Shown: positions 8,263 through 16,457, counted from the stretch's first letter. The stretch: 45,658 nt of DNA from an uncultured Lachnospiraceae bacterium (GCA_947566705.1 CANOLA010000018.1:1-45658); one strand, 5' to 3'. Made by a program: numbers and translations. The notes: generated by a model from the letters alone, not told the origin.

Positions 8263-9471
8263 TTATAAGGATGCTTCCAGCTCACTGCGGACGGCTTTGA
8301 TAAAGCCTTCGCTGTTTAACACCGTCGGATTTTTGATTGTTGTAATAAGAGCCAGATCCTTTGTCATTTTACCGGACTCTATGGTTTTTAAACATGCCTT
8401 TTCCAGTTTGTCCGCAAATTCACTAAGCTGCGGAATATGATCCAGCTCCCCGCGCTTTCTCAGCGCACCCGTCCATGCAAAAATGGTTGCCACTGAGTTG
8501 GTGGATGTTTCCTGTCCCTTTAAGTGGTTGTAATAATGTCTCTGTACAGTTCCGTGCGCTGCTTCATATTCATAATAACCCTGTGGAGAAACCAGTACGG
8601 ATGTCATCATTGCAAGGGAACCGCATGCCGAACTTATCATATCACTCATAACATCCCCATCATAGTTTTTGCATGCCCAGATAAATCCGCCCTTTGACTT
8701 CATAACACGCGCAACAGCATCGTCAATCAGTGTATAGAAATACTCAATGCCCGCCGCATCAAACCTGTCTTTATATTCCCTGTCAAAAATTTCCTGAAAA
8801 ATATCCTTAAAAGTATGGTCGTATTTTTTGGAAATGGTATCCTTGGTCGCAAACCACAAATCCTGCTTAATATCCAGCGCATACTGAAAACAGCTGTGCG
8901 CAAAGCTTTCAATGGATTCATTTAAGTTATGCTGGCCCTGGATGATTCCGGCTCCCTTAAATTCATGAATCAGCTCTCTTGTCTCAGTTCCGTCTTCCGC
9001 TGTAAAAACAATTTCCGCCTTACCCGGTCCCTCTACCTTCATCTCGCTCGCCTTATAGACATCGCCATAGGCATGTCTTGCAATGGTAATCGGCTTTTCC
9101 CATGATTTAACATTAGGCTCAATGCCTTTTACTGCAATCGGTGCACGAAAAACGGTTCCGTCCAGCATTGCACGGATAGTTCCGTTCGGGCTTTTCCACA
9201 TCTCCTTTAAATTATACTCTGTCATTCTTGCTGCATTCGGTGTAATTGTCGCACACTTGACTGCCACCCCGTATTTTTTTGTTGCGTTGGCGGAGTCCAC
9301 CGTCACCTGGTCGTCGGTACGGTTTCGTTCTTCCAGTCCCAGATCATAATACTCTGTCTTAAGGTCTATAAACGGAAGTAAAAGCTCGTCCTTAATCATC
9401 TGCCAGAGTATTCTTGTCATTTCATCCCCGTCCATCTCTACCAGCGGGGTTACCATCTTAATCTTTTCCAT
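8263..9471 (-). CDS. icd: NADP-dependent isocitrate dehydrogenase, eukaryote-like type
   Basis: A 402-residue enzyme converting isocitrate to 2-oxoglutarate, CO2 and NADPH. It belongs to the class II (homodimeric, eukaryote-like) IDHs: [16 protein letters not shown] at the N-terminus, [19 protein letters not shown] (substrate-binding Ser/Asn/Arg), [20 protein letters not shown] (metal-binding aspartates) and the [10 protein letters not shown] segment contacting NADP. I use the ATG at 9471, which has AGGAGA 9 bases upstream and gives the usual length; an in-frame ATG at 9522 would add 17 residues and coincides with the predicted transcription start. No clear terminator follows. Confidence 0.95.
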   Translation of the reverse strand: MEKIKMVTPLVEMDGDEMTRILWQMIKDELLLPFIDLKTEYYDLGLEERNRTDDQVTVDSANATKKYGVAVKCATITPNAARMTEYNLKEMWKSPNGTIRAMLDGTVFRAPIAVKGIEPNVKSWEKPITIARHAYGDVYKASEMKVEGPGKAEIVFTAEDGTETRELIHEFKGAGIIQGQHNLNESIESFAHSCFQYALDIKQDLWFATKDTISKKYDHTFKDIFQEIFDREYKDRFDAAGIEYFYTLIDDAVARVMKSKGGFIWACKNYDGDVMSDMISSACGSLAMMTSVLVSPQGYYEYEAAHGTVQRHYYNHLKGQETSTNSVATIFAWTGALRKRGELDHIPQLSEFADKLEKACLKTIESGKMTKDLALITTIKNPTVLNSEGFIKAVRSELEASL

Positions 9472-9529
9472 GCTTGATTCTCCTTTTTTATGTAATCTTA
9501 CTGCGTCTTCATCTAATCCCATGTTGCTT

Positions 9530-9558
9530 ATTGTATCTATTTACTGGAAAAAAGTCAA
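9530..9558 (-). promoter_or_regulatory. Sigma-A promoter of icd
   Basis: Minus strand: TTGACT (9553-9558), 17-bp spacer, TACAAT (9530-9535). The predicted start is near 9523, leaving a leader of about 50 bases to the chosen icd ATG. Confidence 0.8.
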
Positions 9559-9618
9559 TATCAACCGGAGTTTAACCAGCGGTAAGACAGAAAATAAAAC
9601 ATTTTTTATAAGACATAC

Positions 9619-9645
9619 ACTCTTTGATAAAAATGCCATAGACTA
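9619..9645 (+). promoter_or_regulatory. Possible SigK-type (late mother-cell) promoter
   Basis: CATAGACTA (9637-9645) fits the SigK -10 pattern CATANNNTA exactly, with AC at 9619-9620 placed 16 bp upstream as in the SigK -35. No good sigma-A pair is seen for the downstream gene. The motifs are short, so chance matches are possible. Confidence 0.4.
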
Positions 9646-9675
9646 TACTGTAAATATCAATTTTGGAGGTCACTT

Positions 9676-9909
9676 ATGAGTGATTTAGCTGCAACAAACT
9701 GTGGATGCCCGTCATCTGACAACGGATGTGGATGCAATTCCATTATCTGGATTATCCTGCTTCTTTCCTGCTGTGGATGTGGAGAAGGTTCTTCCATTTT
9801 CGGCGGCAGCGGATGCGGCGGCGGAAATAACTGCTGCTGGATTATCATCCTGCTTCTGCTCTGCGGAAACAACGGATTTGGCGGCGGATGCGGATGCGGA
9901 TGCATGTAA
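9676..9909 (+). CDS. Small Cys/Gly-rich hydrophobic protein
   Basis: A 77-residue protein with alternating Cys/Gly-rich stretches (for example SCCGCGEG, GCGGGNNCC, GGGCGCGCM) and two short strongly hydrophobic segments with IIWIILLL and WIIILLLL. The 3' end contains TGCGGA hexamer repeats. GGAGG 8 bases before the ATG supports expression. Similar short Gly/Cys-rich proteins in clostridia are annotated as chorion-class high-cysteine or sporulation proteins; the composition would suit a cross-linked coat or envelope component. The function is unproven. It stands alone, with a SigK-like site upstream and a strong terminator downstream. Confidence 0.75.
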   Translation: MSDLAATNCGCPSSDNGCGCNSIIWIILLLSCCGCGEGSSIFGGSGCGGGNNCCWIIILLLLCGNNGFGGGCGCGCM

Positions 9910-9926
9910 TCATGTAATAATTGAAT

Positions 9927-9944
9927 CCCCCCTCTCCAGGGGGG
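9927..9944. other. C6/G6 hairpin downstream of the Cys/Gly-rich gene
   Basis: CCCCCC - TCTCCA - GGGGGG, 18 bases after the stop codon. It has no U-tract, so it is more likely a 3' stabilising stem than a terminator. Confidence 0.4.
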
Positions 9945-9965
9945 AAAACTGCATCATTTCCAGAT

Positions 9966-9999
9966 AAACGGGAGCCGGATTTTTCCGGCTCCCGTTTTT
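9966..9999 (+). terminator. Strong intrinsic terminator, possibly bidirectional
   Basis: A 14-bp stem containing CGGGAGCCGGA / TCCGGCTCCCG closes a tight T-rich loop and runs into TTTTT at 9995-9999 on the plus strand. It ends the 9676 gene. The minus-strand reading has only TTTATCT after the stem, so it would be a weaker terminator for the small minus gene at 10005. Confidence 0.85.
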
Positions 10000-10004
10000 A
10001 TCTG

Positions 10005-10151
10005 TCAGCGTCCCCTTTTTGCCATTTTATCCTTCTGTTCCTGTCTTTTTACCGCCTCGCGAATCCCGCATGTCTCCGGTATCTGCCGCCTTTTCAGACA
10101 TTCCTCATCCACCGAATAAACGCTGTTCCCGTCAATAATTAATTTTCCCAT
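10005..10151 (-). CDS. 48-residue basic protein, uncharacterised
   Basis: A short minus-strand frame beginning MGKLIIDGNSVYSVDEECL and continuing with KRRQIPETCGIREAVKRQ and a Lys/Arg-rich end. It reads like a real small protein: a beta-hairpin start, two cysteines (18 and 28) and a helical basic tail. It stops just before the terminator stem. No Shine-Dalgarno is visible in front of the ATG, which lowers confidence; an AT-rich stretch with CATATAGTA (10165-10173, minus) lies upstream. I recall similar short proteins in Lachnospiraceae but cannot name a family. Confidence 0.45.
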   Translation of the reverse strand: MGKLIIDGNSVYSVDEECLKRRQIPETCGIREAVKRQEQKDKMAKRGR

Positions 10152-10172
10152 GACTTTTTTATTTTACTATAT

Positions 10173-10201
10173 GCATAGGGACAGACCATTTCCCATAATA
10201 T
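10173..10201 (+). promoter_or_regulatory. Possible SigE-type (early mother-cell) promoter
   Basis: GCATA (10173-10177) followed by 16 bases and CATAATAT (10194-10201) fits the SigE pattern (KMATATT, 14 bases, CATANNNT) in both elements and spacing. It is 37 bases upstream of the 10238 start. No convincing sigma-A alternative was found. Confidence 0.4.
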
Positions 10202-10237
10202 GGTATAAAAATATAAAAATTATGCATTGGCCGGAAT

Positions 10238-10570
10238 ATGGGAGAACAAGAAAAAGAAAACGTAACCTATGATGACCTGGTGCAGACCCGCAATATCCAG
10301 ATTCTAAAATCAATTGTTCCGTTTTTAGAATTCCGCACACAGAAACCTGTCGCAATGCTCATCCAGTACCTGGAATTTAAGAATGCCTCAGACGCTTTTT
10401 CCCGTCGCGACAACAGTATGGCAGCCTGTTCCCTGCCAAACGGAAGCGAACGTAGAAATGCCATGCTGAATGCAGTACGACAGTACTGCACCCCGAAGGA
10501 ACAGGAAACCATTGACACAATCATGAATCTGTTCTGTGTCATAGACAATTATGAGTTATTTAACAGTTAA
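10238..10570 (+). CDS. Uncharacterised 110-residue helical protein
   Basis: Not a family I recognise. The protein is mostly helical and soluble, with QILKSIVPFLEFRTQKPVAMLIQYLEF (about residues 25-51) and a C-terminal helix around TIDTIMNLFCVIDNYEL. It shares an architecture with the next gene: a central IVPFLEF or IMPFLLS helix and a C-terminal MMxLL-like helix, which suggests distant paralogues. The ribosome site is poor. It is separated from the next gene by 18 bp, so the two form a transcription unit, possibly under a sporulation sigma factor. Confidence 0.7.
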   Translation: MGEQEKENVTYDDLVQTRNIQILKSIVPFLEFRTQKPVAMLIQYLEFKNASDAFSRRDNSMAACSLPNGSERRNAMLNAVRQYCTPKEQETIDTIMNLFCVIDNYELFNS

Positions 10571-10588
10571 ATACTAACAGGAGGTATT

Positions 10589-10861
10589 ATGGACTCATCG
10601 ATTTTTAACAACCCTGCTTTTTCCGGTATGAGTCCGGAAAAAATGCAGTTTCTGCTTTCCTTTGCCCAGAAGGATAAGCCAACCAGCCCAAAAGACATTA
10701 TGCCTTTTCTGCTTTCCAACATGCGGCAGGCAAAAGACCAGAACCTTGACTTCAGCAAACCGGAAGTTTCCTTAATCTGCGAACTTTTGTCAAAGGACCT
10801 GCCGCCGGAAAAACAGCAACAGGTAAAACAGATGATGTCACTTCTTTCAATGAACAAATAA
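10589..10861 (+). CDS. Uncharacterised 90-residue helical protein
   Basis: A small soluble protein with FNNPAFSGMSPEKMQFLLSFAQK (about 6-28), then KDIMPFLLSNMRQAKDQNLDFSKPEVSLI (about 35-63) and a C-terminal helix PPEKQQQVKQMMSLLSMNK. An excellent AGGAGG site precedes the ATG. It lies 18 bp after the previous gene and ends 10 bp before the convergent InlB-repeat gene. No signal peptide, cysteine or catalytic motif is visible. The function is unknown; co-expression with its neighbour is likely. Confidence 0.75.
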   Translation: MDSSIFNNPAFSGMSPEKMQFLLSFAQKDKPTSPKDIMPFLLSNMRQAKDQNLDFSKPEVSLICELLSKDLPPEKQQQVKQMMSLLSMNK

Positions 10862-10870
10862 GCTGTTGTT

Positions 10871-12175
10871 CTATTCATAAAACTCTTCAAGCGGAATCAT
10901 TAAAAGCTTGTCAAGCGGGGAAAGGCTTGTGCCTTTCCCGTCTGTTCCTTCGTAATATTTTTCCCCTGCAGACTCAAACAGAACATAAAGTGTGTCCGAA
11001 CTGATATCTATTTCCTCTGAACAGGGCGGCAGTTCCACGCGTACTTCGGGGGATTTCGGACTGGTGGACATGGAACTGACGGATGTGTAATAATACAAAT
11101 ATGAGGACTGGCTCCTTCCATAAGAACAGCTTAAATAAATCCCTCCTGATTCGTCAAACGCCATCCCCTGGACCTTGGAGGGAATTTTAAAACTGCTCAG
11201 TGCTTCCAGGTCATTTTCACTGGTGTTAAAGTGATAGGCAGATACCTCGGAATTCATAACAATCCTGTGGGTTGCCACCCAGAGCCTGCCCCCGTAATAG
11301 GTGATGCAGGAAGGCGTATTGGCAACGGAATACTCATCCACCACCTCTCTGGCATCCACTACCTCCCCGGTATTCTGGTATGCCATCAGCTGGATAAAAT
11401 CATAGGAAATCCGTTCAATGGACTGCTCATAGGAATTGCAGACCCATACATTTTCACCGTCAAAAGTAATCCCCCCCAGGTGACTGTTCACGTCCATTCC
11501 CAGCGTAACCAGATAATCTCCGCTTTCCCTGTCAAATACCATTAATTCCCCCATACAGTCATCCTCCGAGGAATAAGAGGTAATCAGCACAAATTCATCA
11601 GTGAGGCACATTCCCTGGGGGCACTGTGCCTCACTGTAAATATACTTGTTTAAAAAATCATCCTCCCTTGTTTCCGGCATGCCGGGAATGTCAACTGCAT
11701 CCAAAAAATCATAATCCAGATCTTTTAAAATTTTTGTATGTTTATCCATTTTTCCCGGATTTTCATGATAAGTATAATTTCTGACATTGGCACGGTTGTC
11801 GATTTTCGGCGTCCACCTGGCATATAAGACATACTGTTTTTTTTCACTGGTTGAAACTGTCTTTATTTTTCTCCGGTATGACCTGTCTTCGTACCACCCC
11901 TGAAAACGGTAGCCGTTCCGGTATGGCGTATACAGGTAATGGCTGCCGGAATCTACCGGGTAGCTTTCTTTGTTATACTGGTTTTGTATGCCTCCGCCCA
12001 GAACATAGCAGACATTTACCTGCTCAGAAGCAAAAGAAGCACCAGAAGAGACGGAAACTGTCTCTTCTGGTACCTGGTTAAAAAAGTAAATCAACATACA
12101 TAATGCAGCGACTGCACTACTCTTCAATATCAACAAGCTTATTCGCCCTCTCTTCAATCTCCTTTGCTGCCACAT
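10871..12175 (-). CDS. Membrane-anchored InlB B-repeat / beta-propeller protein
   Basis: An extracytoplasmic protein of about 434 residues. A basic N-terminus and one hydrophobic segment (about 13-33) form a signal anchor. Next comes a single InlB B-repeat (Flg_new, Listeria-Bacteroides repeat) with GYRFQGWYEDRSYRRKI and YVLYARWTP. The remainder (about 140-430) has propeller-like blades (GGITFDGENVWVCNS, PSCITYYGGRLWVAT, VQGMAFDESGGIYLS) resembling SMP-30/YncE sheets. The start is uncertain: ATG at 12208, 12193 or 12175, or TTG at 12136 with AGAGGG upstream. I chose 12175, which keeps the basic n-region and overlaps the EF-G-like gene by 59 bp. Likely coupled to it; role unknown, perhaps envelope binding. 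Confidence 0.75.
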   Translation of the reverse strand: MWQQRRLKRGRISLLILKSSAVAALCMLIYFFNQVPEETVSVSSGASFASEQVNVCYVLGGGIQNQYNKESYPVDSGSHYLYTPYRNGYRFQGWYEDRSYRRKIKTVSTSEKKQYVLYARWTPKIDNRANVRNYTYHENPGKMDKHTKILKDLDYDFLDAVDIPGMPETREDDFLNKYIYSEAQCPQGMCLTDEFVLITSYSSEDDCMGELMVFDRESGDYLVTLGMDVNSHLGGITFDGENVWVCNSYEQSIERISYDFIQLMAYQNTGEVVDAREVVDEYSVANTPSCITYYGGRLWVATHRIVMNSEVSAYHFNTSENDLEALSSFKIPSKVQGMAFDESGGIYLSCSYGRSQSSYLYYYTSVSSMSTSPKSPEVRVELPPCSEEIDISSDTLYVLFESAGEKYYEGTDGKGTSLSPLDKLLMIPLEEFYE

Positions 12176-14204
12176 CCTCCGGAGCCTGCTCATACCTTGC
12201 AAACTCATAGGAATATGTACCGCTTCCGCTTGTCATGGAACGAAGCTGGGTATTATATCCGTATAATTCCAGATAAGGAACATCTGCTGTAATCTCCTGG
12301 TAACCATTTTCCGCATTCATGTTCATGACACGTCCCCTGCGTTTGTTCAGATCACCCATGATATCCCCTGTATAGGCCTCCGGCGCCGTAACCTTAAGGG
12401 ATGCAATCGGTTCCAGCAGTACCGGTTTTGCTTCCATGAAGCCCTTCTTAAACGCCTGGGCAGCTGCCACTTTAAATGCCATTTCCGAAGAATCCACAGC
12501 ATGGTAGGAACCATCATACAGCTCTGCCTTTACACCGATAACCGGATAAGCTGCAAGCGGTCCTTTTTGTACGGCTTCTGCAATTCCTTTTTCCACTGCC
12601 GGAAAATAATTCTTCGGAACTGCCCCGCCAACCACACACTGGTCAAACATATACGGTGTGTCCAGATCACCGGACGGTTCAAAACGCATCTTTACATGTC
12701 CGTACTGCCCGTGTCCGCCGGACTGCTTTTTGTATTTGTATTCCACATCAGACTTTCCGCGGATTGTTTCCCTGAAAGCCACAAGCGGCCGCATTAATTC
12801 AATCTGCACTTTATATTTATCCAGAAGCATGCTTGCCACAATTTCAAGATGCTGGTCTCCCATGCCATAAAGCAGTGTCTGGCGGTTTTCACTGTCATTT
12901 ACATGCTGCAGTGTCAGATCCTCCATCAGAAGCTTCTGTAAAGACTGTGAAATTTTATCCACATCCGCCTTGTTCTTTGCCTTATAACGCATGGAAACAT
13001 ACGGTTTTGAAATATTGGCACGTATGTATGCAACCGGCTGGTTTCTGGTGGATAAAGAGTCCGTTGTCAGTGTCTTTGAAAGCTTTGCCAGCGCGCCGAT
13101 ATCCCCGGCATGAAGCTCATTTACTTCCTCTGTCTTATTTCCGCGGATGACATAAAGATGTCCCAGTTTTTCATCACAGTCCCTGTGGTAATTGTACAGC
13201 ACATCATCCGTTTTTAATACTCCCGAATTTACCTTAATCAGGGAATACTTTCCAATATAAGGGTCTACAATTGTTTTGAAAATATACGCAGACTTTGCCT
13301 TGGAAAAGTCATAATCCGCCTGCCAGACCTCATTGGTCTTGGTATTGATTCCGGCGCATTCGCGTTTGTCAGGACTTGGGAAGTACTTTACGATATCCGT
13401 CATCAGCGTATACATGCCGCGCGCCATCACATTGGAACCCATCATTACCGGAACAATGGAACCGTCGATGACGTTTACACGGAGCGCCTGGCGGATTTCA
13501 TCCTCTGAAAATTCCTCCCCGTTGAAATAGCGTTCCATAAATTCCTCGCTGGTTTCTGCCACTGCCTCTAAAAGCGCCTCCCTGCAGATTTCAAGATTTT
13601 CTTTTGAATATTCCGGTACATCAAATTTATCCACTGTTCCCTTGTCATTCCAGCGTTTTGCTTTCTGCTGGACAACATTGACATAACCGACAAACTGTTC
13701 ATTCTCACGGACCGGCAGATGAAACGGAGCAATTTTCTTTCCGTAAAGCTCCTGCAGGTTTTCCACTACCTGACGATAGCTTGCATTGTCAATATCCATA
13801 TCCGTTACAAAGACCATACGCGGCAGTTTGTATTTTTCACAGATCTCCCACGCTTTTTTTGTTCCGGTTTCAATCCCGGCCTTTCCGGAAACCACAATAA
13901 TTGCCGCATCCGCTGCCGATACTGCTTCTTCCACTTCCCCGACAAAGTCAAAATACCCCGGTGTATCCAGAATATTTACTTTTACATCCCCCCACGGAAT
14001 TGGAATCACTGATGTATGAATTGAAAACTGCCGTTTTATTTCTTCCTTGTCATAATCGCTCATCGTATTGCCGTCTGTCACGGTCCCCATGCGCTTGGTA
14101 AGTCCGGCAAGATATGCCATCGCTTCTGCAAGGGAAGTCTTGCCGCAGCCGCCATGCCCCAAGAGAACCACGTTACGAATTTTGTCAGTTGTATAAACCT
14201 TCAT
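12117..14204 (-). CDS. EF-G-like translational GTPase (EF-G2 type) with altered G4 motif
   Basis: A 695-residue protein with the full EF-G layout: a G domain (1-270) with P-loop GHGGCGKTS (16-24) and DTPGYFDFVGEVE (80-92), domain II, domain III, domain IV (around GGHGQYGHVKMRFEP) and domain V with the MGDLNKRRGRV region. It belongs to the EF-G2 branch rather than housekeeping FusA. The guanine-specificity motif, normally NKMD, reads TDMD (134-137), so both the Asn and the Lys are replaced. AGGAGG precedes the ATG. It has its own promoter. Possible roles are ribosome rescue, specialised translocation or a regulatory GTPase; none is shown here. Confidence 0.88.
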   Translation of the reverse strand: MKVYTTDKIRNVVLLGHGGCGKTSLAEAMAYLAGLTKRMGTVTDGNTMSDYDKEEIKRQFSIHTSVIPIPWGDVKVNILDTPGYFDFVGEVEEAVSAADAAIIVVSGKAGIETGTKKAWEICEKYKLPRMVFVTDMDIDNASYRQVVENLQELYGKKIAPFHLPVRENEQFVGYVNVVQQKAKRWNDKGTVDKFDVPEYSKENLEICREALLEAVAETSEEFMERYFNGEEFSEDEIRQALRVNVIDGSIVPVMMGSNVMARGMYTLMTDIVKYFPSPDKRECAGINTKTNEVWQADYDFSKAKSAYIFKTIVDPYIGKYSLIKVNSGVLKTDDVLYNYHRDCDEKLGHLYVIRGNKTEEVNELHAGDIGALAKLSKTLTTDSLSTRNQPVAYIRANISKPYVSMRYKAKNKADVDKISQSLQKLLMEDLTLQHVNDSENRQTLLYGMGDQHLEIVASMLLDKYKVQIELMRPLVAFRETIRGKSDVEYKYKKQSGGHGQYGHVKMRFEPSGDLDTPYMFDQCVVGGAVPKNYFPAVEKGIAEAVQKGPLAAYPVIGVKAELYDGSYHAVDSSEMAFKVAAAQAFKKGFMEAKPVLLEPIASLKVTAPEAYTGDIMGDLNKRRGRVMNMNAENGYQEITADVPYLELYGYNTQLRSMTSGSGTYSYEFARYEQAPEDVAAKEIEERANKLVDIEE

Positions 14205-14248
14205 AGTAAAAACCTCCTGCTCCTGTGTTTTCCAGTACCCATAGTTAT

Positions 14249-14277
14249 ATTGTACTAATTCTCTTCTGATTTTACAA
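14249..14277 (-). promoter_or_regulatory. Sigma-A promoter of the EF-G-like gene
   Basis: Minus strand: TTGTAA (14272-14277), 17-bp spacer, TACAAT (14249-14254). The predicted leader is about 38 bases and ends in an AGGAGG site. Confidence 0.75.
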
Positions 14278-14307
14278 CCTTTTTATGCATATTATGCAAA
14301 AAACAGT

Positions 14308-15534
14308 TCAGCCTGCCGAAACCCCTGCCAGATATCCCGTTGACCATGCAATCTGCAGATTATATCCTCCGGTCAGTGCATCAAGGTCCAGTACCTCTCC
14401 GCAGAAATACAGACCCGGCACCAGCTTTGATTCCATCGTGGACGGATTTACGTCCTTTACCGATACGCCCCCTTTTGTAATAATCGCTTCGTTCCAGTCC
14501 CGCAGTCCGGTCACAGTCAGCGGCAGACGCTTAAATAAAGAAACTAATGTCTGTCTTTCCCCCTTTGTAATTTCATTTACCTTTGTATCCGGATGGATTC
14601 CGCTCAAACCTACCATAACCGGAATCAGCTTTGCAGGCAGCAGATGTCCTAATGCATTTTTAAACTGTCTGTTCTTTGCCTCATCAAAATCCCTGAGAAT
14701 ACGCTTATCCAGCTGCGCATCATCAAGCGCGGGTTTTAAATCAATGTACATCTGCAATTCATGTGAAAACTGCTCTGGTCTGATTCTTCCGCTTGCTGAT
14801 AAAACCAGGGGGCCGCTGACACCAAAATGGGTAAAGAGCATTTCCCCGAAATCCTCATCCAGTTTTTTCTTTTCGTTATAAATGGACATACCCACATTGC
14901 GCAGGGAGAGTCCCTGAAGCTCTTTTACCCATATCTCCTTTATTTCAAACGGAACAAGCGACGGAGTCTGTCTGACCAGCTTATGACCGCTCTCCTCTGC
15001 AAAACGGTAGCCGTCCCCGGTGGAGCCTGTGGAAGGATAGGAACATCCGCCGGTCGCTATGATAACTGCATCTGCCATTAATGTTTTACCATCCGAAAGC
15101 CTGACCTTTTTTACCGGTCCTGCAAAGTCAGTACCCTTTACACAGGCATTCAGCCGGACGGTAACATTCCGCTGGTTTAGTGCTTTTTTCAGCGCAGCAA
15201 TTACATCAGAGGAATGGTCGGATACCGGAAATACACGGTTTCCCCGTTCTACCTTTGTTTCCAGCCCCTGCTCACGGAAAAAATCAACCACCTGCCCATT
15301 GTCAAAGGCATAAAACGCGCTGTACAAAAATTTCCGGTTACTCATCACATTGGAAAAAAGGGTGTCGGTATCACTCGCATTTGTGATATTACAACGCCCT
15401 TTTCCTGTAATAAAAAGTTTCTTTCCCAGTTTTTCATTCTGCTCCAGCAGTGTAACTTTATGTCCGTTTCCGGCAGCGGCATATGCCGCCATCATCCCCG
15501 CGGGACCCCCGCCGATTACAATGATATTTTTCAT
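14308..15534 (-). CDS. BaiN/HI0933-family FAD-dependent oxidoreductase
   Basis: A 408-residue flavoprotein of the HI0933 (YhiN/BaiN) family. It has the N-terminal dinucleotide motif VIGGGPAGMMAA (6-17), the family block KLGKKLFITGKGRCNITN, ATGGCSYPSTGSTGDGY (about 150-166) and the C-terminal FAD motif with LYFCGEVLDLDALTGGYNLQ. Gut clostridial BaiN reduces bile-acid intermediates, but most homologues have no proven substrate, so no such role is claimed. The start overlaps the RpiR stop by 4 bp (ATGA), implying translational coupling. Confidence 0.9.
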   Translation of the reverse strand: MKNIIVIGGGPAGMMAAYAAAGNGHKVTLLEQNEKLGKKLFITGKGRCNITNASDTDTLFSNVMSNRKFLYSAFYAFDNGQVVDFFREQGLETKVERGNRVFPVSDHSSDVIAALKKALNQRNVTVRLNACVKGTDFAGPVKKVRLSDGKTLMADAVIIATGGCSYPSTGSTGDGYRFAEESGHKLVRQTPSLVPFEIKEIWVKELQGLSLRNVGMSIYNEKKKLDEDFGEMLFTHFGVSGPLVLSASGRIRPEQFSHELQMYIDLKPALDDAQLDKRILRDFDEAKNRQFKNALGHLLPAKLIPVMVGLSGIHPDTKVNEITKGERQTLVSLFKRLPLTVTGLRDWNEAIITKGGVSVKDVNPSTMESKLVPGLYFCGEVLDLDALTGGYNLQIAWSTGYLAGVSAG

Positions 15535-16457
15535 GAATCCCCGTCCTCTAATTTTGCATAATGTATTTTAATTGAATCATCTATATAATTAATTTCATCA
15601 TTCTCGTATACCTGGTACTCGTCCCAGATATCCTCAAGCATAGTCAGCGTTTTTGCCACTTCTTTCTGTTTTTTCATACAAAGAGCAACCACAAGCGCAT
15701 TGATCACGCTGAGCGGTGCAACAAGCGAATCCACAATGGACGCCATGTCGCTGTCTGCAATCAGGTTGCAGGAAGAATACAGATTCATTGGCGAATGCAC
15801 GCTGTCTGTAATGGTGATCACCTTGGCATTCCGGTTATTTGCAAATTCCAGAGCCTTTAAGGTACGCATGGAATAACGCGGAAAACTGATGCCGATGATC
15901 ACATCCTTTTTGTCAATACGCACCATCTGCTCGAACAGCTCGCTGGAACTGTTTGTTGTCAGAAGACGCACCCTGTCAAACATCAGATTCAGATAAAACC
16001 CAAGAAAACCTGCTAGCGGGGCGCAGCTCCTGATTCCCACGATATAGATGTTTTTTGCCTCCAGTATGGTTGTTACTGCAAGCTCAAAAGCATTATGGTC
16101 AATTTTTTCAAGTGTTGTCTTTATCTTGTCCGCATCGGAACGAAGCACTGTTTCTAAAATCTTTGACTGGCTGATCCTTCCATATGTTACTTCCATCCTC
16201 TGGACAGAATTTAATTTGTTGCGCACCAGCTCCTCCAGTGCCTTCTGAAATTCCGGATATCCCTTATATCCCAGAAACGTTGCAAAACGAACAACGGTGG
16301 ACTCACTGATGCCCACCGTTTCTCCCATTTTTGCCGCCGTCAGAAAAACTGCCTTGTCATAATTATCCGTAATATAGGCTGCAAGCAGCTTTTGTCCCTT
16401 ACTCATGGAACTGTACCTGTTATTAATCCGGTTCAGCAGTTCATTTGTATTTGCCAT
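15531..16457 (-). CDS. MurR/RpiR-family transcriptional regulator
   Basis: A 308-residue regulator with an N-terminal HTH_6 domain (1-77, including VGISESTVVRFATFLGYKGYPEFQKAL) and a C-terminal SIS sugar-phosphate-binding domain (about 125-260, with IYIVGIRSCAPLAGFLG and DVIIGISFPRYSMRTL). These regulators usually respond to phosphosugars. It overlaps the BaiN-type gene by 4 bp and follows the DUF1275 gene by 15 bp. No sugar operon is adjacent, so the effector cannot be inferred. Confidence 0.9.
   Translation of the reverse strand: MANTNELLNRINNRYSSMSKGQKLLAAYITDNYDKAVFLTAAKMGETVGISESTVVRFATFLGYKGYPEFQKALEELVRNKLNSVQRMEVTYGRISQSKILETVLRSDADKIKTTLEKIDHNAFELAVTTILEAKNIYIVGIRSCAPLAGFLGFYLNLMFDRVRLLTTNSSSELFEQMVRIDKKDVIIGISFPRYSMRTLKALEFANNRNAKVITITDSVHSPMNLYSSCNLIADSDMASIVDSLVAPLSVINALVVALCMKKQKEVAKTLTMLEDIWDEYQVYENDEINYIDDSIKIHYAKLEDGDS

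Noticed and set aside
9657-9905. An 82-codon minus-strand frame opposite the Cys/Gly-rich gene
   Set aside because: His/Pro-rich translation is the complement of the Gly/Cys codons; the plus strand has the GGAGG site and terminator.
14285-14881. A 198-codon plus-strand frame opposite the BaiN-type gene
   Set aside because: Antisense shadow; Ser/Pro/Leu-rich product without motifs or ribosome site.
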